Shown here: in pieces, positions 53,971 to 63,581 of the stretch
How positions within the stretch are numbered: the stretch's first letter is position 1
How the letters are laid out: every line of letters starts with the position of its first letter
Assembly: GCA_910578865.1 (NCBI GenBank)
Contig: CAJTRM010000002.1
Span: 1 to 64,000 of the forward strand
Origin: an uncultured Dorea sp.
GTDB lineage: Bacteria; Bacillota; Clostridia; Lachnospirales; Lachnospiraceae
Direction: 5' to 3'
DNA length: 64,000 nucleotides
Notes under the pieces: generated by a model
What the model was told of the DNA's origin: nothing
Seen by the model: only the letters and a program-made list of their open reading frames with translations
Database searches by the model: none
Translations under genes and position numbers: made by a program

Positions 53971-53998
53971 AGGGGCATCCATAAATCAGGATACCCCT
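53971..53998. terminator. Bidirectional terminator between convergent genes
   Basis: AGGGG-C-ATCC (53971-53980) pairs with GGAT-A-CCCCT (53989-53998), with a single mismatched pair. It lies between the carboxypeptidase gene and the minus-strand DUF378 gene. Confidence 0.6.
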
Positions 53999-54002
53999 AT
54001 TA

Positions 54003-54221
54003 TTATGAACTGATTTCAGTTTCTGACGTGGTTCCGATTCTGCCATAGAGGCTGATCAGATACAGACCGCACAGGCCGACTAAAGTATATACGATACGGG
54101 ATACCCAGGAAAGATTTCCAAACAAAAGAGCAACCAGGTCAAAGCGGAAAATTCCTACCAGAAGCCAGTTTATAGCGCCTATGATAACAAGTGTCAAAGC
54201 CGTATTGTCAAACCATTTCAT
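54003..54221 (-). CDS. DUF378 family small membrane protein
   Basis: The 72-residue protein has two membrane segments and the DUF378 pattern (LTLVIIGAINWLLVGIF, DLVALLFG). The ATG at 54221-54219 follows AAAGGAGGAC on the minus strand; longer in-frame extension lacks a site. Function unknown. It is the only minus-strand gene between 2.8 and 60.9 kb. Confidence 0.9.
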   Translation of the reverse strand: MKWFDNTALTLVIIGAINWLLVGIFRFDLVALLFGNLSWVSRIVYTLVGLCGLYLISLYGRIGTTSETEISS

Positions 54222-54311
54222 AAAAATGTCCTCCTTTTTGTGCTTAATCATAGTATGGGTGGTTTTTTCACATTTATACAAAAAAATAAAAAATATTAAG
54301 GAAATCTCAGT

Positions 54312-55271
54312 ATGGAAACAAATCACTCTATGTATAATGATTATTCAAATTTTCTGAGAAAAAAATATGGAGAGAAAGTATATAAACTTCCGGTAAATCT
54401 GCCAGTCACCTGTCCCAACCGCAAGAACGGAAGACCGGGATGCAGTTTTTGTGCCGGCTGCGGCACGGGATTTGAATCTTTCGACAGTAGTGTTCCTGTT
54501 AAGGAACAACTGGAACAGACGAAGCTGCATATTGAGAAAAAATACCACGCACACAAATTTATTGCTTATTTTCAGAATTATACCAATACATTTCTTCCTA
54601 TAGAGGAGTTCCATGCTTATGTGGAAGAGGCAGCCCGGGTTCCAGGTATTGTCGAGATTGCAATATCCACCCGGCCGGACTGTGTAGCAGCGGAATATCT
54701 GCAGGTTTTAAAAGATCTGGAAACAAACTATCATGTGGGGATTTCTGTTGAACTGGGACTCCAGACAGTGAACTACCATACTTTAAATGCAATTGGAAGA
54801 GGGCATACACTGGCAGAATTTATTGACGCAGCGCTCAAAATACATTCTTTCGGATTCGAGGTTTGTGCACATGTGATTTTGAATCTGCCGGGAGATACGC
54901 TTATAGATTCCATTGAGACCGCACGTTTTCTGTCTGCGCTGCATGTAGATGCCGTGAAGATTCATTCGCTTTATATTGCAAAAGGCTCAAGGTTGTGCGA
55001 GGATTATGAAAATGGTACAATAACATTAGGTTCAAAAGAGGACTATTTTGAACGCCTCATCTATTTTCTGGATTACCTGGATCCTGATATTGTGATCCAG
55101 CGCCTGTTCAGCCGGATTCCGGAAAAGGATTCGATTTTCTGCAACTGGGGGAACAGTTGGTGGAAGCTAAAAGATGAGCTGGAAAAAAGGATGCAGAACG
55201 GCGGACATTATCAGGGGCGTCTTTTTCATTATCTGAATGGAGCTGCACTGGACATATTGCAGGAAAGATAA
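54312..55271 (+). CDS. Radical SAM protein, TIGR01212/YhcC family
   Basis: The 319-residue protein has the family-specific Fe-S motif CPNRKNGRPGCSFC (Cys ligands spaced unlike the standard CxxxCxxC) near residues 34-47. It continues with the YFQNYTNT, STRPDC and GLQT blocks. The E. coli relative YhcC has no settled substrate. An AAGGAAA site precedes the start. It may be cotranscribed with the following HlyD-like gene (18 nt gap). Confidence 0.9.
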   Translation: METNHSMYNDYSNFLRKKYGEKVYKLPVNLPVTCPNRKNGRPGCSFCAGCGTGFESFDSSVPVKEQLEQTKLHIEKKYHAHKFIAYFQNYTNTFLPIEEFHAYVEEAARVPGIVEIAISTRPDCVAAEYLQVLKDLETNYHVGISVELGLQTVNYHTLNAIGRGHTLAEFIDAALKIHSFGFEVCAHVILNLPGDTLIDSIETARFLSALHVDAVKIHSLYIAKGSRLCEDYENGTITLGSKEDYFERLIYFLDYLDPDIVIQRLFSRIPEKDSIFCNWGNSWWKLKDELEKRMQNGGHYQGRLFHYLNGAALDILQER

Positions 55272-55289
55272 CGATAGGGGGAGATTATT

Positions 55290-56666
55290 TTGGCTGAAAA
55301 TAGACCGACGAATATTACAGTATACCGGAAAAAAACACATATTAATATTGGAATTATTATATTTGGAGCAATTTTTATCTATCTTGTTGTCCTGATCTTG
55401 TTGTATCTCACGAACCAGCATGTATCTGCCTATGAAGTACGTAAAGGATCCATTCTTAAGGATACAGCATATAATGGGTTTGTTGTGCGGAGCGAGGTGG
55501 TCATTACGGCAGAGGAAAGTGGATACGTCAATTATTTTACGCCGGAGGGCAGCAAAGTCGGGGCAAAGACGAATGTATACACACTTTCTCCCCAAAAGCT
55601 GGATTTTAAAGAAGGCGGCATGGATGAGGCAGAAGCCCTGACAGCGGATGAACAGGAAGCTATACTGGTAAAGACACAGTCTTTCAGTGAGAATTTCAAA
55701 GAAGAAGAGTTCCATGATATTTACACTCTAAAAGAAAATATATCTTCTGTCCTGGAAAGTAAATCCAGTCAGAACCGCCAGACACAGCTTACAGATATGC
55801 TTGAGAGTGAAGGAAACAGCCTTAAGGTGTTCAGTGGAGTGACTGACGGTATTATTATCTATTCTGTGGACGGGTACGAACAGACAGATATCAGCAAAGT
55901 AACGGAAGATATGCTCAACCGGCAGAATTATGAGAAGACCAGCCTGAAGAATGATATGCAGGTAGAGGCGGGCGATCCGGTGTATAAGCTTATTACCAAC
56001 GACAAATGGACTGTTGTGATCCTTCTGGAGGAAGACACCGCCAGGGAAATGTCCGAGATGAAACGGATCAAAGTCCGTTTTGCCAAAGACAACGAAACGG
56101 CCTTTGCGGATTTTGAAGTTTACAACACTCCGGAAGCCAATCTGGGATTCCTTACCTTTGACACAGGTATGATCCGATATGCCGAGGAGCGGTACCTGGA
56201 TATAGAATTGATCCTGGAGGATGAGACCGGACTTAAGATCCCCAAATCATCCGTTATTAAAAAAGATTTTTATATTGTTCCTCAGGATTACCTTACCCAG
56301 GGAGGAAACAGTAAGGCAAACGGCGTGCTGCTGGATAACGGGACAGGCACCGCTGAATTCAAGGAGGTGTCCGTCTATTACCGCGATAATGAGACAGGTA
56401 TGATCTATCTTGACCCTAACGCATTTGAAACCTCCCGTAAACTGATCAAACCTGATTCCAAGGAAACTTACGAATTAAAGGAGAAAAAAAGTCTTAAAGG
56501 CGTTTACAATATTAATAAAGGCTATGCCGTATTTAAGCAAATAAAAATTCTCTGTGAAAGCGAAGAGTATTATGTTGTGGAATCAGGCAACGATTATGGT
56601 CTTTCCAATTACGACCACATAGCCCTGGACGGATCCATTGTACGTGAAAATGATGTTGTGTTTTAA
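55290..56666 (+). CDS. HlyD-like membrane-anchored protein upstream of sepF
   Basis: The 458-residue protein starts at TTG 55290 behind GGGGGAG. A single N-terminal membrane segment (about 19-42) is followed by a barrel-sandwich-like region (SAYEVRKGSI...GYVNYFTPEGSKVG), a helical arm and beta-rich C-terminal domains. It resembles HlyD-type periplasmic adaptors, but no exporter is adjacent. Such proteins recur before yggS-sepF in Lachnospiraceae, so a cell-envelope or division role is possible. Confidence 0.75.
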   Translation: MAENRPTNITVYRKKTHINIGIIIFGAIFIYLVVLILLYLTNQHVSAYEVRKGSILKDTAYNGFVVRSEVVITAEESGYVNYFTPEGSKVGAKTNVYTLSPQKLDFKEGGMDEAEALTADEQEAILVKTQSFSENFKEEEFHDIYTLKENISSVLESKSSQNRQTQLTDMLESEGNSLKVFSGVTDGIIIYSVDGYEQTDISKVTEDMLNRQNYEKTSLKNDMQVEAGDPVYKLITNDKWTVVILLEEDTAREMSEMKRIKVRFAKDNETAFADFEVYNTPEANLGFLTFDTGMIRYAEERYLDIELILEDETGLKIPKSSVIKKDFYIVPQDYLTQGGNSKANGVLLDNGTGTAEFKEVSVYYRDNETGMIYLDPNAFETSRKLIKPDSKETYELKEKKSLKGVYNINKGYAVFKQIKILCESEEYYVVESGNDYGLSNYDHIALDGSIVRENDVVF

Positions 56667-56683
56667 GAAACAGGAGTAGAAGG

Positions 56684-57382
56684 ATGATGTTAAAAGAAAA
56701 TCTAAAAAACGTGGAAGAAAAAATTAAGAAGGCGTGCACAGATGCCGGAAGAAAACGAGAAGAAGTTACCTTGATCGCAGTCAGTAAGACCAAACCTCTG
56801 GATACATTAAAAGAGGCCTATGATTTGGGAGTACGTGTTTTCGGGGAAAATAAGGTTCAGGAATTAGTCGATAAATATGACGCATTGCCGAAAGATATCC
56901 ACTGGCACATGATCGGCCATCTGCAGCGCAATAAAGTCAAATATATCATCGACAAAGTTGACCTGATCCATTCTGTGGATTCCTTACGTCTGGCCGAAGC
57001 AATTGAAAAAGAAGCGGCGAAACGGGGAATCACAGTCAATATCCTGATCGAAGTCAATGTGGCAGGAGAAGAGAGTAAATTTGGCCTCGCGCCGGAGGCT
57101 GTGGATGAATTTGTTGAAGCCGTTGCACAATTTGAACATATCCGGGTAAAAGGGCTTATGACAATAGCTCCATTTGTAGAAAATCCAGAGGAAAATCGCT
57201 CTGTTTTCACAGCTTTAAAAAAATTATCTGTTGACATTGCAAAGAAAAACGTTGATAATGTTAATGTGAGCATGCTTTCTATGGGTATGACGAATGACTA
57301 CCAGACGGCCATAGAAGAGGGAGCAACAATGGTTCGAGTCGGTACGGGGATTTTTGGTGAAAGGGATTATGCTCAAGTCTAA
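56684..57382 (+). CDS. YggS-family PLP homeostasis protein
   Basis: The 232-residue protein has a PLP-binding barrel with Lys35 in IAVSKTKP, HMIGHLQRNK and SMGMTNDYQTAIEEGATMVRVG signatures. Members (YggS, YlmE, PLPBP) control pyridoxal-phosphate levels rather than catalyse a known reaction. Its place directly before sepF matches the ylmE-sepF order of Firmicutes. Confidence 0.95.
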   Translation: MMLKENLKNVEEKIKKACTDAGRKREEVTLIAVSKTKPLDTLKEAYDLGVRVFGENKVQELVDKYDALPKDIHWHMIGHLQRNKVKYIIDKVDLIHSVDSLRLAEAIEKEAAKRGITVNILIEVNVAGEESKFGLAPEAVDEFVEAVAQFEHIRVKGLMTIAPFVENPEENRSVFTALKKLSVDIAKKNVDNVNVSMLSMGMTNDYQTAIEEGATMVRVGTGIFGERDYAQV

Positions 57383-57404
57383 ACGTAAGATAGGAGAGTT
57401 TTAA

Positions 57405-57959
57405 ATGGGAGTATTAGATAGGTTCTTGGACATCATGAAATTAAGTGATGACGATGATTACGATGACGATGATTTTTTTGACGACGATTACGATGATTAT
57501 GATGAAAAACCAGCAAAAAAAAGTTTCTTTAAACGAGAAAAAAATTACGATATAGAAGATGAAGATGATTATGACGAGTACGATCTTCCGGCCAAGCCGT
57601 CCAGATCTTCACGTTCCGGCAACAATAAGGTTACTCCTATGCGTCAGCCTGCCAGGAGAAGCAATGTAAGCATGGAGGTCTGTGTAATCAAACCTAATTC
57701 TGTGGAAGATGCGCGTGAGATTACAGAAACGTTATTGAGCGGACGCACAGTTATTTTAAATCTGGAAGGCCTGGATCTTGAGATTGCCCAGAGAATCATT
57801 GATTTTACATCCGGAGCTACCTTTGCCATCAGTGGAAATCTGCAGAAGATTTCTAATTACATATTCCTGGTAACGCCGACCAATGTAGATATTTCCGGAG
57901 ATTTGCAGGATCTTCTCGGCACATCCTTTGATGCGTCCTCGATGCGGTCCCGGTTCTAG
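57405..57959 (+). CDS. sepF: Cell division protein SepF
   Basis: The 184-residue protein has an N-terminal amphipathic membrane-targeting helix (MGVLDRFLDIMKLSD), a very Asp/Tyr-rich linker (about 15-65), and a SepF domain (from about 88) with TVILNLEGLDLEIAQRIIDF. It tethers FtsZ to the membrane and helps shape the septum. Confidence 0.95.
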   Translation: MGVLDRFLDIMKLSDDDDYDDDDFFDDDYDDYDEKPAKKSFFKREKNYDIEDEDDYDEYDLPAKPSRSSRSGNNKVTPMRQPARRSNVSMEVCVIKPNSVEDAREITETLLSGRTVILNLEGLDLEIAQRIIDFTSGATFAISGNLQKISNYIFLVTPTNVDISGDLQDLLGTSFDASSMRSRF

Positions 57960-57985
57960 GAAACGGGCGAAAGGAAGGCAACAAT

Positions 57986-58741
57986 ATGGATAAAGGGGAA
58001 AGTTTACTCAGGAAACGTCTGGTTGAATTATCCAATCAGGCATATACAAGAGATATTGTAACATTTTCGGATTTTTTGAACTTAAATGAACTTCATATTC
58101 TTCATACAACACCGAAAGATCTGTTTCCGGCAAGATACGAGACATTTGGAGGGTATGATATGGCAGAGCGTCAGATGGTTGCATTTCTACCTGATGCTCT
58201 TTATTATGAATACGGATATCCGTTGAAACCGATAGAAATAAAACCGCTGCATGAAAGATTTGCGGGAAGCCTTAGTCACAGAGATTACCTTGGTGCATTG
58301 ATCAATCTCGGGATTGAACGTAGCAGATTAGGAGATATTATAATAGACGGCTGTACAGCTGTTGTATTTGCGAGAGAAGAAATCACTCCTTTTATTGTGG
58401 ATCAACTTTCGCGCATCCGTCATACAGAGGTTTCTGCATGTATCAGACAAGAGGGCAGAATAGACTTCCATCTGAAGTACGAAGAGAAGAGGGGGACTGT
58501 CCCGTCTGTGAGGCTGGACACAATCCTGTCCGTTGCCTATCCGATGTCGCGCAGTAAGCTGACCGGCTATATTGAAAATGGAAAAGTATTTGTAAATGGA
58601 AAACTGATTACAAGCAATGGCTGCCATTTGAGAGACGGTGATCTTATATCCGTAAGGGGGCTTGGCCGTATTATGTACGACAGCACCCTTTCAGAGACTA
58701 AAAAAGGCCGTTATCTGGTGTCGGTTAAAAAATATAGTTAA
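57986..58741 (+). CDS. ylmH: YlmH-family S4-domain RNA-binding protein
   Basis: The 251-residue protein has an N-terminal YlmH domain and a C-terminal S4 RNA-binding domain (VRLDTILSVAYPMSRSKL to GDLISVRG). YlmH acts in ribosome rescue/quality control and its gene is conserved in the division cluster next to sepF. No ylmG or divIVA is seen here. Confidence 0.93.
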   Translation: MDKGESLLRKRLVELSNQAYTRDIVTFSDFLNLNELHILHTTPKDLFPARYETFGGYDMAERQMVAFLPDALYYEYGYPLKPIEIKPLHERFAGSLSHRDYLGALINLGIERSRLGDIIIDGCTAVVFAREEITPFIVDQLSRIRHTEVSACIRQEGRIDFHLKYEEKRGTVPSVRLDTILSVAYPMSRSKLTGYIENGKVFVNGKLITSNGCHLRDGDLISVRGLGRIMYDSTLSETKKGRYLVSVKKYS

Positions 58742-58781
58742 AATTATAGTTAAAAATAGAGTGTAAAGCAGAGGAATCTTT

Positions 58782-59297
58782 ATGGAAACAAAAAACAGCC
58801 GCGGCAGGTATTATCTTACAGCGCTGATCTGGATCATACTGGGTGCGATACTGGATCAGGCTACAAAATATCTTGCCATTGTGAATTTAAAAGGACAAAA
58901 TCCCTATGTCATATGGAAGGGAGTATTTCAGCTTGAATATTTAGAAAACCGGGGAGCGGCATTTGGATTATTTCAGAATCAAAGACTTTTTTTCTTTTTA
59001 AGTGTGGTTTTTGTCTTTCTTGCTGTTCTGTGGTTTTATTCAAAGGTACCGATGAACAGGCATTTTCTGCCCCTTCGGATCTGTGCCGTATTGGTAATGT
59101 CCGGAGCTATCGGGAATTTTATAGATCGTCTGCGGCTGAATTATGTAGTGGATTTTCTGTATTTTAAATTAATCAATTTTCCCGTTTTTAATGTGGCGGA
59201 TATTTATGTTACGGTGGCGGCATTTTCTTTTTTCCTACTGTTATTTTTTTATTATAAGGAGGAAGACCTTGAGCAAATCTTTCATAATAGAAAATGA
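58782..59297 (+). CDS. lspA: Lipoprotein signal peptidase
   Basis: The 171-residue protein has four membrane segments. Motifs DQATK (25-29), ENRGAAFG, GAIGNFIDR, VVDF (Asp124) and NVAD (Asp140) supply the aspartic-protease site. It cleaves prolipoproteins such as the one encoded at 3140. The 3' end overlaps rluD by 29 nt. Confidence 0.95.
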   Translation: METKNSRGRYYLTALIWIILGAILDQATKYLAIVNLKGQNPYVIWKGVFQLEYLENRGAAFGLFQNQRLFFFLSVVFVFLAVLWFYSKVPMNRHFLPLRICAVLVMSGAIGNFIDRLRLNYVVDFLYFKLINFPVFNVADIYVTVAAFSFFLLLFFYYKEEDLEQIFHNRK

Positions 59298-60183
59298 AAA
59301 TGGCATGCGGATTGACAAATGTCTTGCAGAAATGCCGTCCGGGCTCTCCCGGTCCCATATTCAGAAATTAATAAAAGAAGGGGACATAATGGTCAATGAT
59401 AAGCCTGTAAAAGCAAATTACAGGCTTATTTCGGGTGACCATGTAACTATAAATATACCGAATCTGAAAGAGCCGGATATTGCCGCTGAAGATATTCCGC
59501 TGGATATTCTGTATGAGGATGAGGATGTGATCATCATCAATAAACCAAAGCAGATGGTAGTACACCCGGCCCCCGGACATTACACCGGTACTCTGGTCAA
59601 TGCGTTGATGTACCATTGCAGAAACGGCCTGTCCGGCATCAACGGAGACCTGCGGCCCGGAATCGTTCACCGGATTGATATGGACACCACAGGTTCCCTT
59701 GTGATCTGTAAAAATGATGCGGCCCATCAAAGCCTTGCAGAACAGTTGAAGGAGCATTCGATTAACCGTGTCTATGTGGCAGTGGTCTACGGCAATATAA
59801 AAGAAGATAAAGGTACTATAGACGCTCCGATCGGAAGGCATCCTACAGAACGAAAAAAAATGAGCATACATGCCAAAAACGCAAAGGAGGCAGTCACTCA
59901 CTATGAAGTCATCAAAAGATTTCATGGCTACACATACATCAAATGCCGTCTGGAGACAGGCAGGACCCATCAGATCCGTGTCCATATGGCCAGTATCGGC
60001 CATCCGCTGGTAGGAGACCTTGTATACGGGCCCAGGAAAAATCTGTTTCCCGGCCTGCAGGGGCAGACACTCCATGCAAAAACACTTGGCTTTATACATC
60101 CGACAACAAATCAATACATGGAAACAGACGCTCCGATTCCGGAGTATTTTGAAGAACTACTAAAAGAACTTGAAAATGTTTGA
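59269..60183 (+). CDS. RluD-family pseudouridine synthase
   Basis: The protein has 304 residues from TTG 59269, 5 nt after AAGGAGG within lspA. An N-terminal S4 domain (about 14-60) is followed by a catalytic domain with HRIDMDTTG (134-142), catalytic Asp139. It isomerises uridines in 23S rRNA or related targets. The lspA-rluD pairing is common in bacteria. Confidence 0.94.
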   Translation: MSKSFIIENENGMRIDKCLAEMPSGLSRSHIQKLIKEGDIMVNDKPVKANYRLISGDHVTINIPNLKEPDIAAEDIPLDILYEDEDVIIINKPKQMVVHPAPGHYTGTLVNALMYHCRNGLSGINGDLRPGIVHRIDMDTTGSLVICKNDAAHQSLAEQLKEHSINRVYVAVVYGNIKEDKGTIDAPIGRHPTERKKMSIHAKNAKEAVTHYEVIKRFHGYTYIKCRLETGRTHQIRVHMASIGHPLVGDLVYGPRKNLFPGLQGQTLHAKTLGFIHPTTNQYMETDAPIPEYFEELLKELENV

Positions 60184-60203
60184 TGCAAATTTTCTAAAAA
60201 TTA

Positions 60204-60232
60204 TATACATTTTCATCTAATTATTATATAAT
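60204..60232 (+). promoter_or_regulatory. Candidate promoter for the cytidylate kinase-like gene
   Basis: TATACA (60204-60209), a 17-bp spacer and a perfect TATAAT (60227-60232), in a very AT-rich 80-nt gap. Confidence 0.5.
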
Positions 60233-60262
60233 ATCTCATATATGAAAAGGAGCGTGATATGT

Positions 60263-60907
60263 ATGGCTAAAACAAGTACAATTATTACTATAGGACGACA
60301 GTTTGGAAGTGCCGGTCGGGAGATTGGATATAAGGTGGCAGACGATCTGGGTATTAAATTGTATGACAAAGAGATGCTGGACCGGGCATCGAAAGAGAGC
60401 GGCATTTGTCAGGAATTATTTGAGACCCATGACGAAAAGCCAACCAACAGTTTCCTGTATTCGCTGGTTATGGATACTTATTCTCTGGGATATTCTTCCG
60501 GAAGTTACACGGACATGCCGATCAATCATAAAGTATTCCTGGCTCAGTTTGATGCGATTAAGAAGATTGCAGACGAAGGTCCCTGTATTCTGGTAGGCCG
60601 CTGTGCAGATTACGCACTGGAAGAATATGACAACGTATTGACCTTGTTTATCCATGCGAGCATGGATGCAAGAATACGCAGGATTGCCAGAATCTATGAC
60701 CTTACAGACGCCAAGGCAAAAGATATGATCATCAAGACTGACAAAAAGCGTTCCAGCTATTACAATTACTACAGTAATAAGAAATGGTCCTCGGCGGACA
60801 GTTACCATATGTGCCTGGACAGTTCCGTTCTCGGAATTGAAGGAACAGCAGAAGCAATCAAGAAATTAGTAGAACTGAAAGAACAGAATAAAGAATGTAA
60901 GCTGTAA
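60263..60907 (+). CDS. Cytidylate kinase-like family protein
   Basis: The protein has 214 residues from ATG 60263, 10 nt after AAAGGAG. The N-terminal nucleotide-binding segment TIGRQFGSAGREIG and a later ILVGRCADYAL belong to the cytidylate kinase-2 family. Family members resemble CMP kinases but lack proof of that activity, and the true cmk is usually a separate gene. A strong terminator follows. Confidence 0.88.
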   Translation: MAKTSTIITIGRQFGSAGREIGYKVADDLGIKLYDKEMLDRASKESGICQELFETHDEKPTNSFLYSLVMDTYSLGYSSGSYTDMPINHKVFLAQFDAIKKIADEGPCILVGRCADYALEEYDNVLTLFIHASMDARIRRIARIYDLTDAKAKDMIIKTDKKRSSYYNYYSNKKWSSADSYHMCLDSSVLGIEGTAEAIKKLVELKEQNKECKL

Positions 60908-60954
60908 AAAAATCCGGGATGTATATGGTTATCCATTTTCATCCCGGATTTTTT
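60908..60954. terminator. Bidirectional Rho-independent terminator
   Basis: AATCCGGGATG (60911-60921) pairs with CATCCCGGATT (60940-60950), with A-run before and T-run after. It serves the convergent cytidylate kinase-like and ttcA genes. Confidence 0.85.
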
Positions 60955-60978
60955 GTTTTTTCAGGGCAGATCCTGCGC

Positions 60979-61710
60979 TTATGATTTTTGCTTTCTTTCC
61001 GGCCAGCCCTGGATATCTCCATTTAAAACTGCCGTAAACATTCGCTGCTTTGCACCCGGATGTGCCAGATTTAATTCTTTGACCAGTTCTTTTGCATATT
61101 GACGTTTCGTATACCCGTCAATCGGGCATCGGCTTTTTACTACCGGTAAATTGTATTTGTTCTGAAAACCGACAACATCTGCCTCCGACACAAACATCAT
61201 CGGGCGGATGACAGTCAGATCCATACGGTCCAGATATGTTCTTGGAGAGAAGGAATAAAATCGCCCTTCAAAAATGAGCGAAAGCAGCATTGTCTCAATG
61301 ATATCATCTTTATGATGTGCATAGGCCACTTTATTACATCCCATATCTTTTACAGCCTGATTTAAAGCCCCTTTCCGCATCTTCGCGCACAGGGAGCATG
61401 GATTTGATTCCTTTCGTTCTTCAAACAAAATACGGGCGATATCTGTTTTTACGATTTTATAAGGGATGTCCAGCTGGCTGCATAAGCACGTCACCGGTGT
61501 AAAATCACACTCGCTGTACCCCAGATCCACGGTAACCGCACTTAATTTGAATTTATTTGGATAGAAACGTTTCAGCCCATGGAGCGCATAGAGAAGGGTA
61601 AGGCTGTCTTTTCCGCCCGATATGCCGACGGCAATGTGGTCCCCCTCGGAAATCATCTGATATTCATCTACTGCTTTTCTGGTAAGACTCAATAATTGCT
61701 GTAATTTCAT
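60979..61710 (-). CDS. TtcA-family tRNA thiolation protein (PP-loop ATPase)
   Basis: The 243-residue protein has PP-loop SGGKDS (31-36), the Cys105-x-x-Cys108 pair in NPCSLCAK, and HHKDDIIETMLLSL. This matches the TtcA/TilS-like family that thiolates C32 of tRNAs using an Fe-S cluster. The exact tRNA target is not certain for clostridial members. It is transcribed leftward, divergent from the two-component system. Confidence 0.88.
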   Translation of the reverse strand: MKLQQLLSLTRKAVDEYQMISEGDHIAVGISGGKDSLTLLYALHGLKRFYPNKFKLSAVTVDLGYSECDFTPVTCLCSQLDIPYKIVKTDIARILFEERKESNPCSLCAKMRKGALNQAVKDMGCNKVAYAHHKDDIIETMLLSLIFEGRFYSFSPRTYLDRMDLTVIRPMMFVSEADVVGFQNKYNLPVVKSRCPIDGYTKRQYAKELVKELNLAHPGAKQRMFTAVLNGDIQGWPERKQKS

Positions 61711-61781
61711 ATTGTATGTTCATTCCTTTCCGGATCTTCATGCCAAAACTTTTCACAAAACTTATTGTACCAGAAATATTG

Positions 61782-61834
61782 TTTATTGTGAATCTGGAAT
61801 ATGCTATACTTTGTAATATGTTATACTTTATTTC
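61782..61834 (+). promoter_or_regulatory. Candidate promoter and direct repeats upstream of the two-component genes
   Basis: TTTATT (61782-61787) and TATACT (61805-61810, with extended TGC) are 17 bp apart. A 13-bp element ATGCTATACTTTG at 61801 recurs as ATGTTATACTTTA at 61818, 17 bp downstream (11 of 13 matches). The repeat could be tandem -10 elements or a response-regulator site. Confidence 0.4.
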
Positions 61835-61888
61835 TAAAAGAACATACCAGAAAAATAATTCTCTGAACAAAAATGGAGTGAAACTATA

Positions 61889-62587
61889 ATGGAGCAAACA
61901 AAAATTTTATTGGTGGAGGATGATGCTACCATTGCCACAGCCCTTTCTTATGCACTGGAGCAGGAGGGCTTTTCGGTCGTATGGGTGAAAAATGTAAAGG
62001 AGGCATCTGTATATACCGGAAAGAGTGAAATCAGTCTGTATATCCTGGATGTTTTGCTGCCGGACGGCACAGGATACGATATCTGTAAAAGGATTAAAAA
62101 ATTTTGTGACAGTCCTGTGCTTTTTCTTACTGCCTGCGACGAGGAAGCAAATATTGTTATGGGGCTGGATATCGGTGCAGATGATTATATTGTTAAGCCT
62201 TTCCGCGTCAGAGAACTCATTTCCCGCATCCGCAGTGTGCTCCGCAGATACAGGAAACAGGCTCCGGAAGTTCTTTCTGAATATATTTTTGGAAATATCA
62301 GGGTGTCCCTTGCTGACGGAAAGATCTTTAAAAGAGGCCGGGAGATCCATTTAAGTGCACTTGAATATAAACTGTTGTTATACCTTATCAGAAACAAGGG
62401 GATTATTGTGACCAGAGAACAGCTTCTGACACATATTTTTGATATTGCGGGGGAATATGTAAATGACAATACACTTACGGTTTATATGAAACGTCTTCGT
62501 GAAAAGCTGGAAGAGGATCCGGTTAATCCGCAGCTGATCCGGACGGTTCGCGGAATTGGCTACCTGTTAGGAGGAGAGTATGTTTAG
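61889..62587 (+). CDS. OmpR/PhoB-family response regulator
   Basis: The 232-residue protein has a receiver domain with acidic pocket Glu10-Asp11-Asp12, phospho-acceptor Asp54 (ILDVLLPDG) and the Lys in DDYIVKPFRV. A C-terminal winged helix (about 130-230) ends TVRGIGYLLGGEYV. It is encoded with its kinase (8-nt overlap) and an FtsX-type permease, which suggests control of an antimicrobial-peptide transporter. Confidence 0.93.
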   Translation: MEQTKILLVEDDATIATALSYALEQEGFSVVWVKNVKEASVYTGKSEISLYILDVLLPDGTGYDICKRIKKFCDSPVLFLTACDEEANIVMGLDIGADDYIVKPFRVRELISRIRSVLRRYRKQAPEVLSEYIFGNIRVSLADGKIFKRGREIHLSALEYKLLLYLIRNKGIIVTREQLLTHIFDIAGEYVNDNTLTVYMKRLREKLEEDPVNPQLIRTVRGIGYLLGGEYV

Positions 62588-63581
62588 AAATCGGGAATTA
62601 TTATTAGGAATCACTTTTGTTTTGCTGATTACAGGTGCTTCTGCGGTGGTGTATGGTATGAAGCCTGCAGGTGGAGGAATCATAATCTTCATAGATGGAA
62701 TCATCTACGGTGCCGGCTTTTATCTTTTCTTCAGAAGATATTACAGAAGGCTGCAATTGCTGTCTTCTTTTCTGCGGAAATCACAGTATGGCCTGCTTCC
62801 TCTTGAGACAGATGACCAGCATGAAGGTGAATTTGCAATATTGAAAAGTGAAATTTTTAAGCTTCTGACAAGGCTTCATTCACAGACAGAGCTTTTGGAA
62901 AAAGAAAAACAGTATCTGGCAGATACCATTTCCGATATTTCCCACCAGCTAAAAACACCTATGACGTCTATGAACGTAATGATTGATCTATTAAAGGATC
63001 CCAAACTTCCGGAGGAAAATCGTATTGTTTTTATCCGTACGCTGCACAGTCAGCTGGCCCGCATGGAATGGCTATTATCTGCGATGCTTACAATGTCAAA
63101 ACTGGATGCCGGAACTCTTATTCTGAAAAAAGAAAAGGTCTGTACCGGCCAAATGCTGAACCGGGCCCTGGAGCATCTGTTGATTTCTATGGAATTGCGG
63201 GAGCAGTCTGTTATCCGGGAGGGGGAGGAGGATGTCTCTTATGCGGGGGATGCTTATTGGAGCAGCGAAGCATTGTCTAACATTTTGAAAAATTGTATGG
63301 AGCATACTCCGAATAAGGGGACCATCCGGATCAATACAAGTCAGAATCCGATCTATACCAGCATCCGGATTATCAATGAGGGCAGCGGAATCAGCAGCGA
63401 GGATCTTCCGCATATTTTTGAACGGTTTTACAGAGGGCAGCATACGTCTCCTGACAGCGTGGGCATCGGCCTGGCCTTGGCAAATAAGTTGATCCGGCTC
63501 CAAAACGGCAGCATTGAAGTATCCTCAGACTATGGAAAGTCTGCAACATTTCTTATAAAATTTTATCATTATAATATTTAG
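62580..63581 (+). CDS. Sensor histidine kinase with minimal extracytoplasmic loop
   Basis: The 333-residue protein has two membrane segments (about 7-26 and 33-51) joined by only a few residues. The DHp phospho-acceptor is His122 (SDISHQLKTPMTS), and a HATPase_c domain has N and G boxes (ILKNCMEH, GSGIS, GIGLALANKLI). The short-loop architecture is that of intramembrane-sensing kinases that work with Bce-type transporters. Confidence 0.92.
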   Translation: MFRNRELLLGITFVLLITGASAVVYGMKPAGGGIIIFIDGIIYGAGFYLFFRRYYRRLQLLSSFLRKSQYGLLPLETDDQHEGEFAILKSEIFKLLTRLHSQTELLEKEKQYLADTISDISHQLKTPMTSMNVMIDLLKDPKLPEENRIVFIRTLHSQLARMEWLLSAMLTMSKLDAGTLILKKEKVCTGQMLNRALEHLLISMELREQSVIREGEEDVSYAGDAYWSSEALSNILKNCMEHTPNKGTIRINTSQNPIYTSIRIINEGSGISSEDLPHIFERFYRGQHTSPDSVGIGLALANKLIRLQNGSIEVSSDYGKSATFLIKFYHYNI

